Origin: Trifolium pratense | Taxonomy: Eukaryota > Streptophyta > Magnoliopsida > Fabales > Fabaceae | Length of the DNA stretch: 64,000 nt | NCBI RefSeq assembly: GCF_020283565.1 | Contig: NC_060061.1 | Location: 5,254,563-5,318,562, forward strand | Direction: 5' to 3' | Shown here: in pieces, positions 25,669 through 35,400 of the stretch | Numbering within the stretch: position 1 is the first letter of the stretch | How the letters are laid out: every line of letters begins with the position of its first letter | The notes under the pieces: model-generated | Databases searched by the model: none | Told to the model about the DNA's origin: nothing | Seen by the model: only the letters and a program-made list of their open reading frames with translations | Translations under genes and position numbers: made by a program

Positions 25669-26484
25669 GATTTGAAAGATTTTTATCCTAGATTGATGTT
25701 TAAATCTCAATTTCTCATAGCACGTTTCAAATTCTAAAATTCGAGCAAAACAATTTTAAATTTTGAGAGGGACGTCAAAGACTTGGGTGGTGGGTTGGGG
25801 TAGAAATTCACATCTTAGAATCCTCATTTGGGCCGGCGTCCAAAAGATGACGACAGTGGGCTGGATCTCTCACTTCCATATTCTTCCAAAATTATGATAA
25901 TTACCTCTCTTCTTCTAACAATATCCAGTAAAACTTAAAATTTTAGTTTACAGAAATTACGTTTATATTGCGCAAAACTCTAAAATGATAAGTGTATATC
26001 ACTAAAAATTTAATATTTTTGTTTTATATTTTATAAAATTCATAATTTTAGAAAAAAATTCCATATAGACATACTTTGATTTATTTAAATTAGTGTAAAA
26101 TAGTTTTTTATACATAAATCTCATATATGATATGATTGCGAAAATATTTTATAGAACTATAACAAAATAACATAACGAAATAAAATAGTATGCATGTGCG
26201 GCAAAACTTTTTATTACGATGCCCTCGTATATTAATATTATTATTATTTGAACATGAGAGGAGGATCCAGACGGAGCCATGTACATGGCTGTGTGGGCAG
26301 GAGCTCCACTTCAATTTTAATTTGCTAGGTACTAGTAATATGTATATGTGCCTAACAATTTTAAACTTTAAAATACTTTTTTTTTTTTTGAAAAAAGATG
26401 CATATATTACAACAATAAATGGCCTAGTGTGTCTTCACTACGATGCATGTATATGTTTTTCTTTTATATAGTTTCATTTCTTTA

Positions 26485-26760
26485 AGGGCAAACCATCATT
26501 TTAGTTTTTGAAAGTGTAACTCGCTGTAATATTGATCCTTAAATATATTGAAATTGCAAATACATTTATAGTATCTCTTTTATTAGTAATTGTATGGACC
26601 AAAATGACTAACTTAAAATACATTTGACTGCCAAATTTTTTTGAAGAGGATTTGAGTGTCAAATTGACTACCTAAAATCAGATTTGAAGATCAAAATGAT
26701 TAATAAAAGAGACACTTGGGAACCTAATTACAATTTTGATAAATTATGGGACGAATGTGG
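26485..26760. repeat. Foldback element family copy 2
   Basis: Shares with 23075-23355 the ordered phrases GGGCAAAC.ATCATTTT-like start, ATTGAAATTGCAAATACAT, CTCTTTTATTAGTAAT and AATTGACTACCTAAAA. Decayed ends. Confidence 0.65.
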
Positions 26761-26764
26761 GCTA

Positions 26765-27110
26765 ATGTTACGGTAGACCACCTTCACAAGTGGTCCACCG
26801 TGGAGAAGTGATCTACCGAATATGAATTTTACGAAATTCACTGTTGGATTGAAAGTTTATATCATTTTTTAAAATTTTTTGAAAATCATTTGATATGTTA
26901 TTGAGACCCATCAAGATTTACGTTATTTAATAAACCGTTAATCTTAATGTGTCTCAATAACATATAAAATTATTTTCAATTTTTCTAAATTTTTCTATGG
27001 ATGATCTATATGATATAAACTTTGAATCCAACGGTGAATTTTGTAAAATTCGTATTCGTTATAATGTTATTCATGGTCCACCATGAACCACTTGATGAAA
27101 CAATTATAGA
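26765..27110. mobile_element. Large foldback MITE
   Basis: Imperfect inverted arms of about 160 bp. The left has GAATTTTACGAAATTCAC, GTTGGATTGAAAGTTTATAT and TTATTGAGACCCATCAAG. The right has the complements in reverse order (TTGAATCCAACGGTGAATTT, TTAATGTGTCTCAATAACAT). Non-coding. Confidence 0.75.
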
Positions 27111-27659
27111 CCTGAAATATAAAAATTTAAACACTATGAAGAATTATTTTATTTTTGAGAGAAAAGGAGAATCTCAGGAATCCGAGTGCAAAAGTACCAT
27201 CCATAAATAATCTGTATACTATGTCTCTATCAAAAATTGACAGTTTCACCCAGAAGATAAAAATTAAAACACCACAGGCAGTGAGTCAAGCTTAAGCATT
27301 TAATTATATTGCCCTGCTATGCTTTAATAAAGAAATATTAATTAAAATATGGCTTAGATGCTAAGCTGTTAATTTGTCTTTTGGCAGTAAATAGAGAAGC
27401 AGAGCACAGAACAGAAGACATCAGTCCTGGGATTCCGGACGTTAGACCAGAGATACCAAAGACTACTGATAGCACAAATTCAGCTCTATGTTTGACCAAA
27501 GTTACCAAACTTCATTTCCTTACTATATTGCCTTTACTATCACCATTTTCATTATTATTCAACCTCAACCATAATTTGAGCATTATTAACTCTTACCAAC
27601 AACATAACAGATAGAATAGATTCCTTGTACTCTTCTGCTTGCTTCACTCAAGGAAGAAT
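27111..27659 (+). other. Upstream region of the small-peptide gene
   Basis: From about 27390 the sequence becomes CA/CT-rich and leader-like and runs into the start codon at 27660. It probably includes promoter and 5' UTR. A 77-codon frame inside it (27381-27614) lacks protein-like features and would be an upstream frame at most. Confidence 0.4.
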
Positions 27660-27791
27660 ATGGAACCTTCTACATCTTCAGAAAAACAAGCACCAAAAGG
27701 AAGAGTTTTGAAGGAGAAAAGAGCAAAGTTTTACATTATTAGAAGATGCATAGTTATGCTTCTCTGTTGGAAGGATAAAGGAGACAAGTAA
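27660..27791 (+). CDS. DVL/ROTUNDIFOLIA-FOUR-like small peptide
   Basis: A single-exon 43-residue frame from ATG 27660 to TAA 27789-27791. After a short polar N-terminus, residues 18-37 read [20 protein letters not shown]. This is the diagnostic DVL/RTFL domain (Arg/Lys-rich helix, YIIRR, Cys, hydrophobic stretch, LLCW). Members of this plant-specific family act at the plasma membrane and affect cell proliferation and organ shape when overexpressed. The peptide has the usual short C-terminal tail (KDKGDK). The length is at the low end of the family's normal range. No neighbour suggests a linked function. Confidence 0.88.
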   Translation: MEPSTSSEKQAPKGRVLKEKRAKFYIIRRCIVMLLCWKDKGDK

Positions 27792-30487
27792 TACCGGTAA
27801 AACACTTACTTTAAAGAAAACTGTTTCTACTGTTCACATATATATATATATTCCATTATTCTAAGGTAAATAAAATAGGTATAATATTGCAGCTATTTTG
27901 TTCTGTTCTGTTATGCTCAAGGATGACCTGAGAAGTACTGCAAGATGTCAAAAGCAACGTATATTGCAAGGCTTTTTCACCTACCCAGAGAATGTGAAGA
28001 TGTGTTGATCTACTATATGATTCTTTTTTTTATTTCAGTAAGTTTATATTTTTGAATACAAAAGCAATACATCTGTAATAGGAGCTATAGAGAGTGTATC
28101 AGTTATTTTACATTTTTACCCACACTCAAGCACAGACAAAGAAACAAGGTAGATGTAAGAGATGAATGAAACCTAGAACATAAAGGAAATATAGACCTCA
28201 GCTTAGCTCAAATTAGTCTCACATGGCATCCTCTTATTCCTCTATACATACACAGTAACATGTTGTTTTGTAGAGATATTCATTACCTATGTTTCCCATC
28301 CCCCATAACCCTTTCATAGACTCACACTCAGAAGTGGTGCATGCTATTATAAATCGTTAGTCATTTTAGTGCAAAATATTATGTTATGTTAGAGTCCTAA
28401 CTAAGAATTTTCAAGATTAATTTGGCATTCATAACATTTTTTATATGGACCGATTTGATTTTAAGTATTGCGTTTTATGAACTAAGTTAAAATATTTGCT
28501 AACAAAGAATAATATCTAGAGTAAAATAATCAATAATTTACAGTTTTGAGGACTCTCCTTAAAAAAATTCTCCCATTTCAAAGACTAATTCCCCACAATT
28601 TCATAGATGGTTTTGAGGTTTTGTTGTTTATTTTGTTACCATATTATTATAGGTACAATAGGTACAAAGTTTTCACCGCTGTTTAACGATGATTAAACTC
28701 TGTCGGGGAACCTATTGGGTTCTACCCTTCCAACCAAATTTTCTCCATACGCGGTGATCAAATTTGTGACCACTTGCTCTTTTGAGGTTTTATAATACAC
28801 ATAAAATATTAACCATCCAGCATATTTATACATAAATCAATAGAAGATTAACACATCTTCATTTTAATTAGATGGTAATAACACGAATTCTTGTTCCACG
28901 CACAATAATTTTACATTTTATTGATGTGTTAATTATTTTTGACAAGGATGACGTACAACTCAATGTTGATGGGTTTAATTTGCACTTGTCTCTCTCCTAA
29001 TACTAATAGCGAATTTTGAGGACTAAATAGAACTTTGAACCTTCTGTGGTAAAATTATGACTGAACAATAAGACCATAACAGTTGTTCCATCCCTTTCAA
29101 TTTGGTTATCTTTTCCATCCTATCATACAATTGTAGCTATATATAAATTTCACAAGTTCCATTTTAAGACAATATTAAAAAACTCAATTAAAATCCTTAA
29201 AAAGTGTTTTGAGCTGTTTTCCAAGTGTTGAGTATGCAGATTCCGTTAGAGCCCCATCAGCTTCAACCAGAAAGCAATCATTTGACATCCAAATGAATTG
29301 AAACTAGGACTTGCAACCAGCTTATTGGAAAGCATCAAGGGCATTTTACATGTGTCCAACAAGGGCTAATTAGAATGAACTTTTATTTTAACCTGTACTA
29401 ACTAAATGATGGGTTCAACCTTAAATTTCTATCAGTTATTCTTTAGACTCTAACCTGTCCCTATTACCCGGATATAATCAAATTCTATGGATCGAATGAA
29501 GACAAAGTCTATTTAAGACAAGACCAGGTTGGTCCAAAGGACGATCGAAACAACATTATAAGGTAATGATTCAATTATGATTTAAAGTTGAATGTGAAAG
29601 ATTGAACTTTTTTAGTATTTCATGTATCCACACTCAAAACTCTGTACTACAAGATTTCTACCTAATGTAACATAGACTTCACATCAAATATTTTGTTTAT
29701 AAAGCCTAATTACCTAAGTAAAAGAGATAACTATTAGGCGTGAGGGGTCAGTAAGGGATGGGTAGCAAGGATTATACTCAACCCTAACCCATCCCTAAAT
29801 TATGGTCGGACCAATTGTTTAGACCCTATCCTGTCCTTAGACCCGAAAAAATCCAATGTTTTGCGAGTCAAATGGCTAAGAGACAAGCCGAGCTTAGGAT
29901 TGATTCTTGCATACCCTTAGTATAAAGGGAAGCAGCTGGGATTGGTTCTTGCATACCCTAAATATTAAGGGAAGCAGCTGGCAACGACATATCTTTCATT
30001 TTTTCTTTATCACTCAGACACCTTTCTAAACGAACCCAATAAATCAAAACATTCCACCGAATGTCCACATCTTTACATCATAATTCAATAACATCTACAC
30101 AAAATTCATCACATTGCATCTCATTTCATATCGGTATCCTAATTAATAAATCCAGTCCTAGGCAAGGCTAAGAGATTGACTAAATCAGATTGTTAGATTA
30201 GAATTTAGATCCACATCATTGATTAATAAAACAGTTTCCAATTATTCAAAATCAAACATGAATGAACGAGATTAATATAGAAACAATAGCATAAGATCTC
30301 AAACATTAATTATATAAGCACACAAAATGGAATCAAATGTTAATTATCCACCATATTGAAGATCCACAAAGATGTGCATAAATCGAAATCCGAATCCCTT
30401 ACTTATTATACATTTAATAATAAAAAAAGGAGAAAAAGGTATATACAGCGAACCAGCATCGACGACGAAGACATCGATCGTATCGAT
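27792..30487. other. Intergenic DNA, no gene seen
   Basis: Contains the 3' flank of the peptide gene, then AT-rich sequence. Around 29897-29981 two 42-bp direct repeats (CTTGCATACCC ... GGGAAGCAGCTG) lie in tandem. Phrases near 28640-28790 (TCTGTCGGGGAACCTATTGG) look like dispersed repeat DNA. The downstream end may hold the 3' UTR of the acidic protein gene. Confidence 0.45.
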
Positions 30488-30742
30488 TCAAACGGGAAGA
30501 TTGGTGACGTCGTTTGTGTTCTGAACGGAGGGATTAGGATTGTTGACGGAGGTTGGTGTAGTTGCGGCGGTTGGTGTGGTTGTTGCGGAGGCGTAATCTT
30601 CTTCATCTTCGTCGTTATCTTCAGGGTCAGAAGTAGCGACGTTAACGCAAGAAAAGCGTTCCAAGGAAGAGAAGAAAGCGGAAGAGACGGTGGAGCCCAC
30701 CCAGGTGGCCACCTGATCGATCATGCTGCCGTTGTTTTCCAT
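30488..30742 (-). CDS. Small acidic protein, unknown function
   Basis: A complete 84-residue single-exon frame starting at ATG 30742 in good context and ending at TGA 30488-30490. The N-terminal 30 residues (VATWVGSTVSSAFFSSLERF then SCVNV) look like a short amphipathic or weakly hydrophobic helix. They are followed by an acidic DPEDNDEDEEDY cluster and a Thr/Pro/Asn-rich tail. The region is clearly more GC/CpG-rich than its surroundings, and the helix motif recalls a family of small uncharacterised plant proteins. A longer frame on the opposite strand (30356-30937) is judged a shadow. Function unknown. Confidence 0.65.
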   Translation of the reverse strand: MENNGSMIDQVATWVGSTVSSAFFSSLERFSCVNVATSDPEDNDEDEEDYASATTTPTAATTPTSVNNPNPSVQNTNDVTNLPV

Positions 30743-31947
30743 CGTCGCCGCCCAATCAGATCCAAAATCTGTTCTAATTCTTTTCTTTTTCCTTTTTTGA
30801 TAACTGAAACGGTTTTTTTTGTTTTACTTGAGATTCTTGATGAGAAGAAGCAACAACAACCTGTGAAATTACCAATTGCCCTTTTTTCTATAATTTCAAA
30901 GTCTGCGCGTTATTGGTCCATGGCCGCCTTCCCATAGTTTTCACTTTTTACAATTATGTCAATTTTATTTATTTTATTTTCAAATGATAAAAGTTTTGAT
31001 CACGTGGTCGGAGTTGCATTTAAAAAAAAAATGGTTGACAGAAGAAAAAAAATCCACATAAATTCTTTGGCAGAAATCAAATATATCGCTAAAAACAGTA
31101 AGAATTTCTACAATATATAACCCCAAAAAAAAAAAAACGAATATAATATTGTCGTTTAGTCGTCTCTAATTTTTTTTAGAAAACATATGTTGTATATGGA
31201 AAAGTCAGGAACCATGTCACTAGTTTAAAACATACGACTCTCTCGCAAGGGTTTTCTTAAACACTGAACCTTTCAAGCGCGGGGATGACTATAACCTTTT
31301 GGTCCTAAGGCAAGTGCGAAGTAAACGACGTCATCGGGTCTCAAAATTTTAAAACTCTGATATAGAAATGTTTTTCTAAGTTATGGATTTAACTTTTCAA
31401 AAATCATGTTGCTGTATTTTTTAATGTAACAACTCTACGTTTGAATTACTTATCCTTAAGGAACACGTTAGACAAACTCTAATAGTTATAACACAGATAT
31501 ACACAAATGTTTTTTTTGTGAGACAATCGAATAGTATGATTATAGATGAATATGATATATATACTTCTTCCAGATTTATATATAACAAATTTTTACTTTT
31601 GGATCAATTTAAAAAAATAAATTCAAAGTCCTATTCGATCCAACGATTTTCATAAAAGAGTATTCAATAATATTCAGATTTTTGCAGTTTTTACTTTTTT
31701 TAGATTGATTTGTGGTTTTAATTTGAACACTATTTTGAACACTCATGCTTTGAAGTGGTCGAATAAATTCTTCAAATCCTTGTCATTTTATTATAATACT
31801 CTCAAAATTAAAATATACTAATCAAATTATTCATTTACCCCTCTTTATAAAAACATCTCTCAATTAGAGTATTTACAAAACAAAACAAAAAATATTGAAC
31901 ATAATAATACCGACCAGCAATCTTTTAAAAAAATTTAAAATACTAAA
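30743..31947. other. Intergenic DNA left of the retrotransposon
   Basis: The first part is the upstream region of the acidic protein gene (minus strand). The rest is AT-rich with nothing recognised. The CATGT target duplication of the retroelement is at 31948-31952. Confidence 0.45.
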
Positions 31948-31952
31948 CATGT

Positions 31953-32354
31953 TGTTCTGGGCCGAGCGTCGAGCTCGAGCATCAGAGGGTGTCGAACACA
32001 TACACCATCCGAGCACGTCCTAACGGTCAGATACCCTTGCGTATTGTAACGGCCGTAAACCGGAATGATGAGCATTTACTGCACATCAAGGCCTCCAAGC
32101 CGTTTTCCGGCAGCCACTTGATGGCCATTAATGCCATCAAGGGCCTTAGCCCAGCGCTGGGGGCTATATATATGCATCTCCACTTCATTTGCAAGGTACG
32201 CATTTTTATAGCTAAGAAAACCTTACACACATACTGACTTGAGCGTCGGAGTGCCTGCAGGTACACAACCCCCCTCCGCTCCAACAGGGGTCTCAAACGC
32301 TCTCAACCACCGTCAAACGCCGGCGAGGTCGCATCTTTCTGGTCTACACGATCA
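31953..32354 (+). repeat. 5' LTR
   Basis: Starts TGTTCTGGGCCGAGCG and ends CTACACGATCA. By eye it is base-identical to the 3' LTR. A TATA box TATATATA is at 32165-32172, so transcription should start near 32195-32200. The motif GAGTGCCTGCAGGTAC lies downstream in the R/U5 part. Confidence 0.97.
32165..32172 (+). promoter_or_regulatory. LTR TATA box
   Basis: TATATATA within GGGGGCTATATATATGC, the only good TATA in the LTR. The 3' LTR has the same box at 42936-42943. Confidence 0.75.
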
Positions 32355-32355
32355 G

Positions 32356-32373
32356 TGGCGCCGTCTGTGGGGA
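32356..32373 (+). other. Primer-binding site
   Basis: TGGCGCCGTCTGTGGGGA begins one base after the LTR. The TGGCGCC start is the usual complement of a tRNA 3' end in this lineage. I did not assign the tRNA species with certainty. Confidence 0.85.
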
Positions 32374-32439
32374 GATAGTTTCCCTGTTTATTCAAACCAA
32401 AAACTAAAAAACTTCCTCAAAACACCTTCTTCACGACCA

Positions 32440-35400
32440 ATGGCTGGCGTTAACAACCACCAAATCCCGGAGCACGTGGCGGAGAACCATGGATCACCGA
32501 TGGACTACGCAGCGTACCACCCAGGGGACGGCCAATTCGCCTCCGTAACGGAAGATGGCCAGGGAGAGCAAAACGCGCATTATGAGCCCTACAACCCAGA
32601 AGAACCGCAGATCCCTGTGGCTACCCCGCCACAGGCGACTCCGGCAGCGGCTATCCCTCCGGGCGTTCCCATGCAAGAAATGATGGCTGCGCTGGTCAAT
32701 GCAATCAACCGCCAGTCGGACTTACTGCTGCAACAGAACCAGCGATTCGAGCAGCAGAATCAAAGGCTCGAGCAACAAAGCCGTCGCATCGACGCAATTG
32801 CCGAGTCGAGGATCACGGCGCAAGCTCGCCCAGCTCGCCGTTCACCCACACCAGTGAGGAGCAGAACCTACTCCAGGTCTCGCTCACCACCTCGCCACAG
32901 AAGCGAAAGGAGAAACGAGGCTATATCTCGAAACTCCACCCCGCCGAGGAGACATTCCCCTAGAAGGGACAACCCTCCTCGTCGCCAAAGGAACCGATCC
33001 CCGGAAGAGAGAGACAATCACCAAGGCCCCCTCTCCCGAAGGATCCGAGAACTCCCCCTACCGGTCGGACTCGAAAAACCACCGGCAATGGATACCTACG
33101 ATGGCTCGACAGACCCGGACGAGCACATCGAAAATCTTGAAGCTCTCCTCGAGTACAGAAATGTACGAGGCTCTATCAAGTGTAAGCTCTTTCCCACAAC
33201 TCTGAGGAAAGGCGCTATGGCTTGGTACAAGAGCTTGGCGCCAGGATCCATAGATTCTTGGTCGGACCTGTGCGCCCGTTTCCGGGCTCACTTCACTTCC
33301 TCGAGGCGTCACCCAAAAACTGAAGCGACCCTCGAGGCCATCATCCAAGGCGAGAACGAGCCTCTAAGGGCCTACCTCGAACGGTTCAACAAGGCAGCCG
33401 TTGAAGTGAAAGTCGATGAGAGCATGAAGCTGTACCTCCTCGACAGGGGATTACATCCAGACAGCGACTTTGCTAAAGCTGTCGGTATCGAAGAGCCGAA
33501 AACGCTGGATGCATTCTTCGAAAAAGCGAAGAAGTACATTACCTACGAGGAGAAACAAAGGGCCAAAGATATAAGAAGGCCGAAAAGTCAAGAAAAAACC
33601 AGGAACCATGAAAAGGACGAAGCTGGAACCTCGCGAAGAGGTAACGAAAAGCAAAGGGAGGAAAGGATAAAAGATTCCAAACCTCCTCGAGGAAAATTCA
33701 CAACATATACTCCACTGAATGCGTCAAGAGATCGCATTTTCGCCGAAGTCTCCGCTGCGGACTTCAAAAAGGCTGGGATCCACTTCCCGAGACAGCAGCC
33801 CATGAAGGCAAATACTGATAGGACGAAATTTTGTCGCTATCATAAAAGCCATGGACACGTCACTGAGGACTGTGTCCACTTAAAAGATGCCATCGAGATT
33901 CTGATACAAAAAGGTTATGCCCGAAGATATGTTCAGAACGATGAACAAGCACAACAACAACAACAACAAAGGCGGGAGCCTCAAGAGGTCGCAATGGCCA
34001 TTGATGTTCCCGAGCAGGAAAACAGAGGCATCGTCCCTCAGGCGCTTGCCATCTCAGCTCCTGAAATTCCACTTCCATCCCCGGGGTCAGACGAGGGAGC
34101 GCTCCTGAGGCATTTCAACGCCCACCTGAATGGCTCATGGGAAAATTTCCCAAAAGCACTGGTGATAACAGGTGGAGGGCTAAACAAAATCACCCTCGGA
34201 TCGGTAAAAAGAAAGTTCGAGGAGCTGGAAAACGTTTGCTCGGTAACTCCCATCACCGTCACCAAACCTGAGGGAGACTCCGACCCGCTGGCCTTCTACA
34301 AATCAGAAGTTCCTGGGGGCTCACCAAACTATCAGATACCACTGTTGGTGAGGGCTCGCATGGCAAACTTCGACGTCCACCGCATCCTCGTAGATCAGGG
34401 GAGCTCGTGCGACGTAATGTACTCGGGGCTATTCAAAACTCTACAGCTGTCGGAGAAGAACTTGGTTCCATACGTAGGACCCGACCTTCAGGGGTTCAAT
34501 GGGTCGACTACCAAACCTTGGGGATACGTGGACCTCATTGTCACCTTCGGCGAGGAAAAGGCTATGAAATCCGTAAGGACGCAATTCATGGTCGTCGACT
34601 GTCCCTCGCTGTACAACTGCATCATCGGCAGAACTACTTTAGCGGAGCTATTTGCTGTGTCGTCCACTGTTCACTTGAAGCTGAAATACTACACACCGGA
34701 CGGCCAGGTCGCCACCATCAACGGCGACATAGCTGCTGCGAGGAGATGCTTCGAGGCCGCGGCAAAGAATCTGAGCACCGTGGCAACCCCCAAGAAAGCT
34801 GAAAAGAAAAATCCGGGGGTAAACACTGTTGGAGGTTCCGTCGACATCGATGCTCGACTCACAAAAAAGGAGCATCAAGAAGAAAAACAGAAGGACCTCG
34901 CCGATGCTGAAAAGAAAATCTACCGCCCCATCCCGGACGGAGATTTCGAACTGGTGCCCTTGGGCGAAGACCCCCTCAAAGGGATCAAGATCGGAACTGG
35001 ACTCCCCGACTTGGTCAAAAAGCAGCTGATCGCCTGCCTTAAGGACAATGCTGAACTGTTCGCCTGGAGCGCTGCAGAGATGCCTGGTATCGACCCTGAG
35101 GTCGCTTGTCACCAGCTGACTTTAGACCCTAGGGCTAGTGCCGTTGTTCAGCGGCGTAGGAAGCAGTCTCCCGAAAAAGCGGAGGCTGCCGAAAAAGCTG
35201 TAAAAGACCTCCTCGAGGCAAATTTCATTTCGGAAGCTAGGTATACCACCTGGCTATCCAATGTTGTACTTGTTAAGAAATCGAATGGAAAATGGCGCAT
35301 GTGTGTTGACTATACCGATCTTAATAAGGCTTGCCCTAAAGACGCTTACCCTTTACCTAACATAGACAAATTAGTAGATAATTCATCAGGATTTAAATTA

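Noticed and set aside
27381..27614. 77-codon frame before the DVL peptide
   Set aside because: Begins without a convincing start, has leader-like CA/CT composition and no recognisable domain. More likely 5' UTR.
30356..30937. 193-codon plus-strand frame
   Set aside because: Composition is the mirror of the 84-aa minus-strand gene (Gly/Cys/Trp runs from its codons). It has no domain, and the minus frame has better start context and protein character.
31989..32237. Frames repeated at 42712-43008
   Set aside because: They lie within the identical LTRs and are not genes.
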